Shown one piece after another: positions 7,166 to 15,001 of a stretch of DNA of 43,255 bases; within the stretch, counting starts at the first letter, position 1; every line of letters starts with the position of its first letter. A model generated the notes under the pieces. The model made no database searches and was not told the DNA's origin. It was given only the letters and a program-made list of their open reading frames with translations. The DNA comes from Parvularculaceae bacterium (GTDB lineage: Bacteria > Pseudomonadota > Alphaproteobacteria > Caulobacterales > Parvularculaceae). The position numbers were made by a program, and so were the translations under genes. Where the stretch lies: positions 1 to 43,255 of the forward strand of contig JACADZ010000089.1 in the NCBI GenBank assembly GCA_013389105.1, given 5' to 3'.

Positions 7166-7896
7166 CAGAACGGCGCGCCTTCGGACATAGGAGGCGCGGG
7201 CTGGACACGCGCCCGGCGGCCTTCAAACCGCCGCAGAAACTCGTCCTTCGCGCGTCGGACGTTCTCCGCTTCCGGCCATTCGGCCAGACGCCGCGCCTTG
7301 GCGACAGCCGCGCGGAAATGCATTCCGCTCATGCCGAGCAGGCGCGCCGTTTCGTCGGTGTTGCGGGTCTTGAGCATCAAGGCCGTCCAGTATCCGGCTT
7401 CGGCAATCGCCACTGGCCATGCCTTCTCCGGTGGGAAATAGCCGCGCGCGCTCTGTTCGGCGCAATAGAAATAGAACCATGGCCATTCGTGCGGCGGAAT
7501 TTCCGCCGAGGGCGATGCTTTGAGGCGCGGAAACACATTCTCGCGCGGCAGACGCAAGTAGACGCTTCCCGGCCTTTGCCGCATGGGTTTGGGCAATTCG
7601 CGCTCAGGCGTGATGGTCGCGCGCTCATAGGCCAACGTCACCTGATCGAAGGCGGGCGTTCCTTGAGCGGCGAAATAGTCATGCCGTTCATGCCAGAGAT
7701 CGACATAGGCGCTCAGTGTGTCGGTCCAGAAGGTGAGCGCCCAGAGATGCCCCGCCCAGAGGCTACGGCTCTGGCGGTAGACGACTTCATGCAGCAAAGC
7801 GGGATCGTCGAGCATCGAGGCCGCAATCCGCTTGGCGCGCGGCATCCGGCTCACGCGCTTGTTTGCATCATTCAGAAGATCATCGAGGATCGACAT
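7165..7896 (-). CDS. Unknown 243-aa protein with possible helix-turn-helix
   Basis: A Trp/Tyr-rich protein of no family I can name. The N-terminal half is helical and includes SRSLWAGHLWALTFWTD. Near residues 185-210, NTDETARLLGMSGMHFRAA has the shape of a helix-turn-helix of the sigma-region-4 type, so DNA binding is possible. The C-terminus is basic (RRFEGRRARV). It lies 43 nt downstream of the relaxase stop in the same operon. It may be an auxiliary relaxosome or regulatory protein; this is inferred only from position. Confidence 0.6.
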   Translation of the reverse strand: MSILDDLLNDANKRVSRMPRAKRIAASMLDDPALLHEVVYRQSRSLWAGHLWALTFWTDTLSAYVDLWHERHDYFAAQGTPAFDQVTLAYERATITPERELPKPMRQRPGSVYLRLPRENVFPRLKASPSAEIPPHEWPWFYFYCAEQSARGYFPPEKAWPVAIAEAGYWTALMLKTRNTDETARLLGMSGMHFRAAVAKARRLAEWPEAENVRRAKDEFLRRFEGRRARVQPAPPMSEGAPF

Positions 7897-7939
7897 GGGA
7901 AGATTCTACGCCTTTCCATAAAAAGAAAAAGAGTCCGCG

Positions 7940-9235
7940 TTACGTCCGGTGCAGATCGTGATCCTGCTCATGTTCATCATCCCCGCGCTTTAGGTTTTGT
8001 GCGGTTTGCGGCTCGCCATGCGCAGCGCGCTCAGAGTGACGCAGCCGCGCTTCCTTGTGCTTGAGATCGCGTTCGATCCGCTCAAAGCGCTCTGCCTCTT
8101 TGTATTGCTGAGCTTTCAGGCTTCCGCGCTGATCCAGATGCGTGGCAATCAGCGCATCCATTTCTTGCCGGTCGCGCAGCAGGGACTCATAGGCTTCGAG
8201 GGCGTTGCGGTCCCTGATCTTTGCGTGTTCCCCGCGCAGCCGGTCCCATAGGCCAGACAAGCCAGTCCGAAAGCGGGATTGCCGCTCTTTGGTTTCCGCT
8301 AGGTTCCGCGCGTCCTGTTTAGTTTCGAGCGCGTGGCGTTCGGCCCTCTGGCGTTTGACCAGCGCCGAGCGCTGTTGTTCGGCAGCTTCTCTGGCCTGTG
8401 TGCGCTTGCTTTCCAGTTCCGTGCGGAGCCGTTCGAGCGCCGGGGTCATTTCCCGTGCGTTTTGCGCTTGCGCCTCTTCGACCGATGGCAAACCCTTGGA
8501 ATCGCTTAGCCTAGCCTTCACGTCCTTGGTTTTGATCCCGCTCCATCGGGCGAGCGCATAGACTTCTCCTTGCCGGTCAACAGCGACAAAGCCCCGCCGG
8601 TCGCCTTGCGCGAGGATGAAGCCGCGTTCTTTCAGGGCCTGAATGAGGCTGGTCTTAGAATCCGCGACGGCCCACGCTTCCATGAAGGCGAGCTTGATGG
8701 TCTTGGGATCGGAGGATGCACGTTTGGCCTGTTGCCATTCACCGAGGGAGAAATTCACCGGATCGCGCGCACCGGATTTGGCGAGGCCGCCCGGCATCCG
8801 CCACCCGCGTTCAAGATAGAGTTCGCGCGAGAGATCGAGCAGCTTGCGATGCGTGAAGGGGAGCGGGACAGCGCGCATTTCATCCGCATCAATCCGGCTC
8901 CAGACCGCATGAGCATGGCGGCGGCCATCTTTCTCATGGAAGACGATGGCGCGGGGCTGGCCGACGAGGCCCAGCTTCTCTTCGGCGCGGTCGATGGCCG
9001 CTTCGAAGGTTTGCGTATCGACCACCTCATTTGGCGGCGGGTTGAGGGAGAGCGAAAAGAGATATTGAGTGCAGCGCGTGCTCTTGGAGAGCGCTTCGGC
9101 CTCCCGCAGGGCGGAGAGCAGGTCTTCCGAGGCAAAGCCTCGCACTTCATGGATGGTGACATGATCGTTCTCCTCCTTCATCAGATGGAGAGCGAGGTCT
9201 TTAGCTCCGCTGCGCTGGCTTCCAACGAAGATCAC
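7940..9235 (-). CDS. Relaxase / mobilisation nuclease
   Basis: A 431-aa relaxase that should nick oriT and pilot the transferred strand. The histidine triad of the HUH fold is seen as HEKDGRRHAH at residues 100-109 (His100, His107, His109), and CTQYLFSLSLNPP at about 55-67 is the preceding conserved segment. A canonical motif I tyrosine near the N-terminus is not obvious; Tyr58 is the nearest candidate. Residues 250-420 are charged and probably form a long coiled coil. The start is GTG at 9235, overlapping the mobC stop (GTGA). No type IV secretion genes are in the window, so the element appears mobilisable rather than self-transmissible. Confidence 0.88.
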   Translation of the reverse strand: MIFVGSQRSGAKDLALHLMKEENDHVTIHEVRGFASEDLLSALREAEALSKSTRCTQYLFSLSLNPPPNEVVDTQTFEAAIDRAEEKLGLVGQPRAIVFHEKDGRRHAHAVWSRIDADEMRAVPLPFTHRKLLDLSRELYLERGWRMPGGLAKSGARDPVNFSLGEWQQAKRASSDPKTIKLAFMEAWAVADSKTSLIQALKERGFILAQGDRRGFVAVDRQGEVYALARWSGIKTKDVKARLSDSKGLPSVEEAQAQNAREMTPALERLRTELESKRTQAREAAEQQRSALVKRQRAERHALETKQDARNLAETKERQSRFRTGLSGLWDRLRGEHAKIRDRNALEAYESLLRDRQEMDALIATHLDQRGSLKAQQYKEAERFERIERDLKHKEARLRHSERAAHGEPQTAQNLKRGDDEHEQDHDLHRT

Positions 9236-9693
9236 GGGCCATCCTCCAAGGACATGCCCAAGGCGGAGAGCAGCGCATTGCGCATGGTGCGGATATCCTC
9301 GCAGGCATCCATGATCTGCTGAATGAGTTCGGGTGCGGCCCCAGCGATCAGGCCGAGTTTCGCAGCCTTGGCGAGTTGGTTGACGTTCGCGGCCAGCCGC
9401 GAGGCACCAAGCATCCCCAGAACCTTCGCCAGCCCGGCTTGATCGACGGCAGGGCGGCGGCGCTTGCGGCGCGGGGCGGAGTTCTCCCCGAACAGCCGTT
9501 CCCGGATATAGGCTCCGAGCGGCATGGTCCCGGCTTCCTGTTCCAGCCGTTCCCGCTCAGCGCGGGTCAGGCGCAGGCAGAAGGGCCGGTCCTTGGGCGC
9601 GCGCTTGCGGGGCGGATCAACCTCCCCGGAAGCGGCAGCGCGGAAGGTGGGCACAAGGGATGGCGGTTTGATCGGATGCGGGGAGCCGGTCAT
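9232..9693 (-). CDS. mobC: MobC-like relaxosome accessory protein
   Basis: A 153-aa basic protein. The KDRPFCLRLTRAERERLEQEA segment (residues 34-54) resembles the ribbon-helix-helix DNA-binding part of MobC/TraJ-like proteins. The C-terminal part, with ASRLAANVNQLAKAAKLG (about 100-117), is the MobC hallmark. Such proteins bind oriT and help the relaxase melt it. It is the first gene of the minus-strand mob operon and overlaps the relaxase start by 4 nt. Confidence 0.85.
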   Translation of the reverse strand: MTGSPHPIKPPSLVPTFRAAASGEVDPPRKRAPKDRPFCLRLTRAERERLEQEAGTMPLGAYIRERLFGENSAPRRKRRRPAVDQAGLAKVLGMLGASRLAANVNQLAKAAKLGLIAGAAPELIQQIMDACEDIRTMRNALLSALGMSLEDGP

Positions 9694-9864
9694 GGGGACG
9701 GCTCCTCAAACTGGATGTTATTGTCTTGAAGTTGGTGGTTACAGTTGGCTAATTCGTCGAAAAGCGCGTTCGAAGTCTCTCCTTCGAGGTGCGCCATCTC
9801 CAGTTTACCATGTCGCCAAGGGGTCGTCCTGGCCACGAATTGGTCAAGCGACCTATGGCAGGCT
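9694..9864. other. Presumed oriT region upstream of mobC
   Basis: This non-coding stretch lies directly upstream of mobC, where oriT is normally found in mobC-relaxase modules. It contains a TCGAAG/CTTCGA hairpin with a 6-nt loop (9770-9787) and one copy of a 20-bp direct repeat (9826-9845). I could not identify a nic consensus, so the assignment rests on position and structure. Confidence 0.4.
9826..9845 (+). repeat. 20-bp direct repeat, left copy
   Basis: GTCCTGGCCACGAATTGGTC recurs at 11753-11772 with one mismatch (GTCTTGG...). The inner part is a weak inverted repeat (GGCCA...TGGTC). The two copies bracket the redoxin-protoglobin-marR module. Confidence 0.65.
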
Positions 9865-10413
9865 TCAGGCGTGCGAATCCTGAGGGATGGGACAGCCCTG
9901 TTCATCGCATGCGCCCTCCGCTGCGCGGCCTCGCGCCCCGTTGGCGATCTCGCCGATCAGGGCCTGGATGGCGGCGCCGAGACGCAGGTCATCGAGGTGG
10001 CCGAATTTCTGCAGGCGGAGCTTTCCGGCGCAATCGATCAGGATCGTCGTCGGCGTGCCCTGCATCTGATAGGCGCGCATGGTCTGAGGGATGCCTTCAT
10101 CGGACGGGGCGTCGATGCCGACGGGGAAGTCGATGCGATACTCATGCAGAAAGGCCGCAAGCGCTTGCGGCGTTCCTTGCGCGTCGTGATGTTCGAACAC
10201 CGTGTGGAGTCCGATGACAGCGAGGTCCTGCGGCGCAAACGCCGCCCGCGCGCGCTGCGCCTGCGGCAGGCCGTGGCTCACGCAGCCGGGACAGAGCATC
10301 TGGAACGCGACCGCGAGGATCGCCTTGCCGCGCAGCGCCTCCACCGTCAGGGGCGCAGGCGTGTTGAGCCAGTGCGCAATGCGCCACTCCGGGGCCGGAC
10401 GAAGGGCCGCCAT
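9865..10413 (-). CDS. Redoxin-domain (TlpA/peroxiredoxin-like) protein
   Basis: A 182-aa thioredoxin-fold protein. The redox motif is CPGC at residues 41-44, within VAFQMLCPGCVSHGLP. A cis-proline region follows (MQGTPTTILID). No signal peptide is seen, so it should act in the cytoplasm on thiols or peroxides. The chosen ATG at 10413 overlaps the protoglobin stop (TGATG); an upstream in-frame ATG would lie inside that gene. The C-terminus carries two further Cys (ACDEQGCP). It is co-transcribed with the protoglobin gene. Confidence 0.82.
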   Translation of the reverse strand: MAALRPAPEWRIAHWLNTPAPLTVEALRGKAILAVAFQMLCPGCVSHGLPQAQRARAAFAPQDLAVIGLHTVFEHHDAQGTPQALAAFLHEYRIDFPVGIDAPSDEGIPQTMRAYQMQGTPTTILIDCAGKLRLQKFGHLDDLRLGAAIQALIGEIANGARGRAAEGACDEQGCPIPQDSHA

Positions 10414-10997
10414 CAGAAATCTCCGTCCTTCGCGTAAGGCCTCGCCCAAAGTATCGCCTGCAACAATACGGATTTGGTCCAGGCCGCATGCATGGCTTCG
10501 ACCTCATCGGGCGACGCGCCGGTCTTGGCGAGGAACGACTTCATCGTCGCCGAAATGGGGATGACGAGCGCGAGGAGCTGGCTCATCGGGATGTGCGGCG
10601 CCGCCGCGACGCCGTCGGTCTTGTTCTTGCCGATGCGGTGGTGGCGCTTGCCGATCTCCTCCTGATAGGCGAGCCAGGCGGCGTCATAGTCGGCGCGGCA
10701 GGTGTCGAGAATCCACTGGCCGAAGCGCTTTCGCACCGCGTCGAGATAGGCGCCCACGGGCTCGCCTGCGGACGTCGAGAAATAGCGCAACAGATGCGGA
10801 TTGCCGCCGACGAAGCCGTACCAGACATCGAGGATCGCCTCGACCTGGGGCTTCAAGCCGTCATGGGCGCGCTTGAGCGCCGCGACGTCGTCCGGCCCGA
10901 ACAAGAGCGAAGCTTTGAGTTCCTCAAACTGCTGGGTTGTCACCGGCGAGGCGGGCAGCGTCGGGTCGTTGAGGCGGTAGCCGGGGATGGCGGTCAT
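10413..10997 (-). CDS. Protoglobin (single-domain heme protein)
   Basis: A 194-aa protoglobin-family protein expected to bind heme and O2, NO or CO. It starts with MTAIPGYRLNDPTLP after a GGAG site and carries EAILDVWYGFVGGNPHLL around residues 50-67 and HHRIGKNKTDGVAAAPHIP around 120-138. Both are typical of this family. No transducer or kinase domain is attached, so it is a stand-alone globin. It is divergent from a MarR regulator with an operator-like palindrome between them. Confidence 0.88.
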   Translation of the reverse strand: MTAIPGYRLNDPTLPASPVTTQQFEELKASLLFGPDDVAALKRAHDGLKPQVEAILDVWYGFVGGNPHLLRYFSTSAGEPVGAYLDAVRKRFGQWILDTCRADYDAAWLAYQEEIGKRHHRIGKNKTDGVAAAPHIPMSQLLALVIPISATMKSFLAKTGASPDEVEAMHAAWTKSVLLQAILWARPYAKDGDF

Positions 10998-11025
10998 GGG
11001 CGTCTCCTTGCGTGCAATGTGAAAA

Positions 11026-11051
11026 CTTGATAGCATCGACTCGATATCAAA
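11026..11051. promoter_or_regulatory. Operator-like inverted repeat between protoglobin and marR genes
   Basis: TTGATA at 11027-11032 and TATCAA at 11045-11050 form a perfect inverted repeat with a 12-nt spacer, extended by partly matched flanks. The site is centrally placed in the 71-nt divergent intergenic region and fits a MarR dimer controlling both directions. Confidence 0.6.
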
Positions 11052-11068
11052 GTGCACGTTTAGCGTCA

Positions 11069-11647
11069 ATGAAAAAGAGCGACTCGCTACCAACGGCTAA
11101 TGCCTTGCAAGCCGCCCATCTGATCGAGCGGCTGGGGCGGCTCATGCGCGCCGGCGATCATGCGGCTGGCCTCAACCCGGCGCAGGCCGAGGCGCTGCGC
11201 TATCTCGCCCGCGCCAATCGCTTTTCGCGCACGCCGGCGGCGCTCGCGGACTATCTTGGCTCGACGCGCGGAACCGTGTCGCAGACGCTCATTTCCCTTG
11301 AGGCGAAAGGCCTGATCGAGCGGCAAGAAAACGCGAGGGACGGCCGGTCGGTGGTGTTTGCGCTGACGAAAGCGGGATCAAATTTTCTTCGCGCGGGGCC
11401 GGATCGCGAACTCGCCGCCGCACTCGACAGAGCGGGTGTCGCCAAAGACCTCGCCGACGATCTTGAGGCCGGTTTGCGGGCGGCGATTGCGGCGCGCGGC
11501 GGGCGCGCCTTCGGCGCCTGCCGCACCTGCCGCCACTTCCGCCGCGATCATCATTCAGGCGCTGCCCCGCATCACTGCGCGCTGCTGGACGAGGCGTTGA
11601 GCGAAACCGATCAGGCTCTGATCTGCGCTGAGCAGACTGCGGCGTGA
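11069..11647 (+). CDS. MarR-family regulator with C-terminal Cys/His cluster
   Basis: A 192-aa winged-helix regulator. The DNA-binding region spans about residues 38-103 (TPAALADYLGSTRGTVSQTL, then a DGRS wing). Beyond the usual MarR length is a Cys/His tail: Cys151-x2-Cys154, His168-His169-Cys170 and Cys186. This looks able to bind a metal or react with oxidants, so redox or metal sensing is likely. The ATG at 11069 is used because the frame upstream crosses the operator. It is divergent from the protoglobin-redoxin pair, which it probably controls. Confidence 0.85.
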   Translation: MKKSDSLPTANALQAAHLIERLGRLMRAGDHAAGLNPAQAEALRYLARANRFSRTPAALADYLGSTRGTVSQTLISLEAKGLIERQENARDGRSVVFALTKAGSNFLRAGPDRELAAALDRAGVAKDLADDLEAGLRAAIAARGGRAFGACRTCRHFRRDHHSGAAPHHCALLDEALSETDQALICAEQTAA

Positions 11648-11814
11648 TCGACGAGTTCGGTCACAAAGCCGCAGAAGAAACAATCAAATACCGGTTCCCG
11701 GTTTCACCCGCTCCCGCGCGCCATTTCATGATACCATGACGGCATTGCGCCGGTCTTGGCCACGAATTGGTCTTGGCTGAGGTTTTGGCGGCTGACGGGA
11801 GCCGGTCACGGCCG
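11648..11814. other. Intergenic stretch holding the right 20-bp repeat
   Basis: No gene is seen between the marR stop and the convergent lysR stop. The only notable feature is the second copy of the 20-bp direct repeat at 11753-11772. Confidence 0.4.
11753..11772 (+). repeat. 20-bp direct repeat, right copy
   Basis: This copy matches 9826-9845 at 19 of 20 positions and in the same orientation. It lies about 40 nt from the end of the lysR gene. Confidence 0.65.
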
Positions 11815-12735
11815 CTATGGAATTTGCTTAGCTAACAACTGGTCCCGTAGCCACACCAGCGCCGTGTTGCGTTCATTTCGCGAATGGATGAGCAGACCAA
11901 TGTCGAAGCTGCGGACAGCCAAAGGGGGCTCGGCGTGGCTAAGCCCAAACGGCCCGGCAAAAGGAACAACCAGACTGGCCGGTAGCGTTGCAACCAGGTC
12001 CGTACCGGAAAGACTTGCAAGCGCAGGGAAAAAGAACGGCACGCTGACCGCGACACGACGCGCAAGATTCCGTTCAGCCAGCGCGCGATCGACAATGCCG
12101 CGAAAGTCTCCCGCAAAACTCACAATGACATGGTCGGCGGCGCAATAGGCAGCAAGCCGGTTCCTGACCTTGAAAATCGGATGGCCGGCGCGCGCGACCA
12201 GCCGATAGTTCTCCTTTTTGAGCGTCGTCTGAATGAAGGCGTCTTCGGGAGACCAAAAATAGCCCAGCGCAGCGTCGATCTCGCCCTCCTCAAGGGCGCG
12301 CTTGGCGTCTTTCCGCGTCAAAGCCCTGGCCAAAAGCCGCGTGTGCGGCGCTGTCCGGCGTAGCTGTTCTATCAGTGCGGGAACGAACGTTGCGAGTTCA
12401 AGATCGCTGGTCCCCAGTCGGAAGGTCGTTTGCGCCGATTGCGGGTCGAACGGCGCCGGTCCCGCTAGGGCGCTCTCAAGCGAGGCGATCGCTTGACGAA
12501 CGGCGGGCTCAATGGCGATGGCGAAGGCAGTGGGCTCCAGCCCCTGCGGCCTTCGAAGGAACAACTCGTCCTCGAGCGTTTCCCGCAGTCGGCGCAGCGC
12601 GTGACTGATGGTCGATTGGGTCAGTCCCATGTTCTCCGCAACAACGGTCGCCTTACGATGCCGCATCAGTCCGACGAAGATCATCAGCATGCTGAGATCA
12701 AGGCGGCGAAGTTTCAACTTATCGATATCAGACAT
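11815..12735 (-). CDS. LysR-family transcriptional regulator
   Basis: A 306-aa LysR-type regulator. The N-terminal winged helix-turn-helix (residues about 12-70; AENMGLTQSTISHALRRLRE) is followed by a substrate-binding domain from about 95 on. It is divergent from the NADP-oxidoreductase gene at 12815, so by the usual LysR arrangement it likely controls that gene and the DJ-1 gene. The start codon lies inside a perfect ATGAAAT-G-ATTTCAT palindrome, suggesting autoregulation. Confidence 0.92.
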   Translation of the reverse strand: MSDIDKLKLRRLDLSMLMIFVGLMRHRKATVVAENMGLTQSTISHALRRLRETLEDELFLRRPQGLEPTAFAIAIEPAVRQAIASLESALAGPAPFDPQSAQTTFRLGTSDLELATFVPALIEQLRRTAPHTRLLARALTRKDAKRALEEGEIDAALGYFWSPEDAFIQTTLKKENYRLVARAGHPIFKVRNRLAAYCAADHVIVSFAGDFRGIVDRALAERNLARRVAVSVPFFFPALASLSGTDLVATLPASLVVPFAGPFGLSHAEPPLAVRSFDIGLLIHSRNERNTALVWLRDQLLAKQIP

Positions 12736-12807
12736 GAAATGATTTCATTTTATTGTCATCAACGTTATCGATATCATATCAGCAGTGGCATTGATACAAT
12801 GAAATGA
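12734..12807. promoter_or_regulatory. Divergent LysR operator region
   Basis: A perfect 15-bp palindrome, ATGAAAT-G-ATTTCAT, lies at 12734-12748 over the lysR start. A related half (CAATGAAATG, 12798-12807) pairs with CATTTTATTG (12746-12755) as a larger inverted repeat. The whole sits in the gap between lysR and the divergent oxidoreductase gene. Confidence 0.6.
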
Positions 12808-12814
12808 GGGCGCT

Positions 12815-13456
12815 GTGCGGATAGCGATTATAGGCGCGGGAAATGTCGGTCAGGCGCTTGGGGGCAACTGGTCCGCTAAGGGCCATGACGTGATCTTCGG
12901 CGTTCGACAGTTGGGCGATCCAGGTCTGGCGAGGCTGCTTGCTGGCGCCGGCGCGACGGAGGCGTTGCCGGCCGCAGCAGCAGCGCAAGCAGATGTTGTC
13001 GTTCTCGCCCTGCCGTGGGCGGTTGCCGAAGGCGCGGTCAAGGCGCTCGGCGAACTTGAAGGTAAAGTTGTGATCGATTGCATGAACCCGCTCACCATGA
13101 CCGATGGCGCACTTGGTCTTGATCGCGGCTTCACCAACTCGGGCGCGGAGACAGTTCAGTCCTGGCTGCCGCGCGCCCATGTGGTGAAGACCTTGAACCA
13201 GGTCGGCGCCGAGATCATGGCCAATCCCTCTATCCTTGCCGCAATCCCAGTCATGTTCCTGGCGGGAGACGATGTGACCGCCAAAGCGAAAGCCGCGGCT
13301 CTCGTCACGGATGCGGGATTTGAGGCGCTCGACGCCGGACCGCTTCGACAGGCGCGCTTGCTCGAACCGTTTGCAATGCTTTGGATCAACCAGGCGATCG
13401 TGCGCGGCGAGGGGCGCAAGTGGGCGCTCGGCGTGTTGAGGGGCGATGAAAGCTGA
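12815..13456 (+). CDS. F420-reductase-like NAD(P)-binding oxidoreductase
   Basis: A 213-aa Rossmann-fold protein of the NADPH-dependent F420 reductase family. Outside F420-producing organisms these usually reduce other substrates. The dinucleotide motif IIGAGNVGQALG (residues 5-16) is intact, followed by ADVVVLALPW (about 59-68) and KVVIDCMNP (about 84-92). The start is GTG at 12815 after a GAGGG site. It is divergent from the LysR gene and is followed closely by the DJ-1/PfpI gene, probably in one operon. Confidence 0.85.
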   Translation: MRIAIIGAGNVGQALGGNWSAKGHDVIFGVRQLGDPGLARLLAGAGATEALPAAAAAQADVVVLALPWAVAEGAVKALGELEGKVVIDCMNPLTMTDGALGLDRGFTNSGAETVQSWLPRAHVVKTLNQVGAEIMANPSILAAIPVMFLAGDDVTAKAKAAALVTDAGFEALDAGPLRQARLLEPFAMLWINQAIVRGEGRKWALGVLRGDES

Positions 13457-13545
13457 TGCTGCGTTTCTTCGCCAAGGGTTTCACCAGATCGGCCAAAAAG
13501 AACGCCAACCCGCGAAATATTAGTGAGCGGAGACAAGTGACGGCG

Positions 13546-14274
13546 ATGACAAATATTCCGAAGAAAAAAAACATACTTATGATCGCCGCCAATGCCGGCA
13601 GATCGCCTACAACCGGTTGGCCGGTCGGCTTCTGGTGGGCTGAACTGACCCACCCCTACTTGGCCTTCGTCGAGGCAGGTTATGCGGTGGAGATCGTTTC
13701 ACCCAAGGGCGGGGACCTGATCGCCGACAGCTATTCCGACCCGGAGGATCAAAGCGGCTATTCTGCTCACGATCTTGTCTCCCTCGGCTTCAAGAAAAGT
13801 CCGCAGCACGCAGCCCTGCTTCAGAACACCAAATCCATCGCCGATGTGACGGTAGAGGAGTATGACGCGATTTTTCTCGTCGGCGGCCAATCGCCGATGA
13901 TCACCATGATCGACGACATGGCGCTGCACAGGTTCGTGGCGCGCGCCTATGAAGCGCGCAAGATCGTCGCCATCGTGTGCCACGGCGCCTGCGTTCTCTT
14001 AAAAACGCGATTGTCGAACGGTGAGCTGCTGGTCAAGGGGAAGACTTGGACTGGGTTCGCCAATTCTGAAGAAATGTACGCAGACCAATTCGCCAAGATG
14101 CGAATTCAGCCGTTCTGGATTGAGGACGAAGCCCGCAAGATTGATGGAACAAACTTCATCGTCAATTCGATGTTCATGCCGTTTGCTGTGCGCGACGGCA
14201 ATCTGATCACCGGACAGCAGCAGTATTCCGGCAGCGCGGCTGCAAAACTCGTGATCGAGGCGCTCGGTCGCTGA
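13546..14274 (+). CDS. DJ-1/PfpI family protein
   Basis: A 242-aa class I glutamine amidotransferase-like protein. The nucleophile elbow is VCHGACVL with Cys145-His146, typical of DJ-1/PfpI chaperone, glyoxalase or hydratase types; LVGGQSPM (111-118) lies before it. The length fits the larger Hsp31-like branch. The start is uncertain. The ATG at 13546 gives MTNIPKKKNILMIAAN, a normal family N-terminus. An ATG at 13456 overlapping the previous stop (TGATG) would add 30 basic residues. With the upstream oxidoreductase it may form a carbonyl-stress detoxification pair. Confidence 0.85.
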   Translation: MTNIPKKKNILMIAANAGRSPTTGWPVGFWWAELTHPYLAFVEAGYAVEIVSPKGGDLIADSYSDPEDQSGYSAHDLVSLGFKKSPQHAALLQNTKSIADVTVEEYDAIFLVGGQSPMITMIDDMALHRFVARAYEARKIVAIVCHGACVLLKTRLSNGELLVKGKTWTGFANSEEMYADQFAKMRIQPFWIEDEARKIDGTNFIVNSMFMPFAVRDGNLITGQQQYSGSAAAKLVIEALGR

Positions 14275-14425
14275 TGCAAGGAATCGCCCGCATTTCCGGC
14301 TCGGCGTCTTGTCATCGCAGCGCCGCCCCAATCCCTGGAGCGGCCCGCTGCGCCGCTCGACTGGAGGCTATGCTCGACATTCTCCCGCACAAGCCGGAGA
14401 TTTTCTGATGTCGCGTTCGCCTTTT

Positions 14426-14483
14426 TGTCCTGAGATCGTAATCACCTGACAGTTTTGGTTCGTGAGGCCGGCGCGCGACCGCC
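14426..14483 (+). repeat. IS481 right-end remnant (58 bp)
   Basis: An inverted copy of 3089-3146, beginning at the terminal TGT and ending abruptly within the element. It is followed at once by an IS3 fragment, so it marks a recombination or deletion junction. Confidence 0.8.
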
Positions 14484-14486
14484 TCG

Positions 14487-14603
14487 GAACGGCGCCGGTT
14501 TGGGTATCGCCGCGTCGGCCTCATGCTCGAACAGGAAGGCATCACCATGAACCACAAGAAGCTGAGACGGCTTTACAAGGAATAAGGCCTCGCCGTGAAG
14601 CGC
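14487..14603 (+). pseudogene. IS3-family OrfB internal fragment
   Basis: The frame reads ERRRFGYRRVGLMLEQEG, then MNHKKLRRLYKE, a standard internal segment of IS3-family OrfB. An in-frame TAA (14583-14585) replaces the usual Glu codon, and GLAVKRR continues after it. It then joins a second, oppositely oriented IS3 copy at about 14597-14603 through shared sequence. It is non-functional. Confidence 0.7.
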
Positions 14604-15001
14604 CGCCCGCAGGCGAACTGGTCGTGCACGAAGTCCAGCGACCAGCGCGCATTGGCTTTGGCCTCGACGATGATCGGCGCCCGCGTTCCGACGGCCCTGC
14701 GTCGGGTCCGGCGCTTTCTGACGCTCAGCCCTTCCTCTCGGTAAAGCCGGTAGATGCGGTTGACGCCTGACGGCTCGCCGTCCTGACGCAAAAGCACAAA
14801 CAGCCGCCGATAGCCGAAGCGCCGGCGTTCATTGGCGAGCGCCTTGAGCTTCTCGCGCAGTTCCGTCTCGGGCGGGCGACGCGAGCGATAGCGGACCATC
14901 TTGCGATCCGCCCCGACAATCGAACAGGCCCGCCACTCCGACACGCCCATGTGGGCCTTCAGATGCGCGACCGCTTCACGCCTGGCGGCGGGCGTCACCA
15001 C
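14573..15001 (-). pseudogene. IS3-family OrfB, truncated transposase
   Basis: The first 134 or so residues of OrfB (MVTPAARREAVAHLKAHMG...) are intact, including the helix-turn-helix-like RYRSRRPPETELREKLKAL and the segment up to LDFVHDQFACGRRF. There the reading frame crosses the junction with the opposing IS3 fragment, and the integrase catalytic core is missing. It follows OrfA with a small overlap, the usual place for programmed frameshifting. Confidence 0.85.

Noticed and set aside
9690-9797. 35-residue minus-strand frame (MAHLEGETSNALFDELANC...) overlapping the mobC start
   Set aside because: It has a poorly spaced ribosome binding site, overlaps the mobC start region in another frame and lies in the presumed oriT. 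No independent support.
13456-13545. Earlier ATG for the DJ-1/PfpI gene
   Set aside because: It would add 30 basic, low-complexity residues not usual for the family. It is kept only as an alternative because of its TGATG overlap with the preceding stop.
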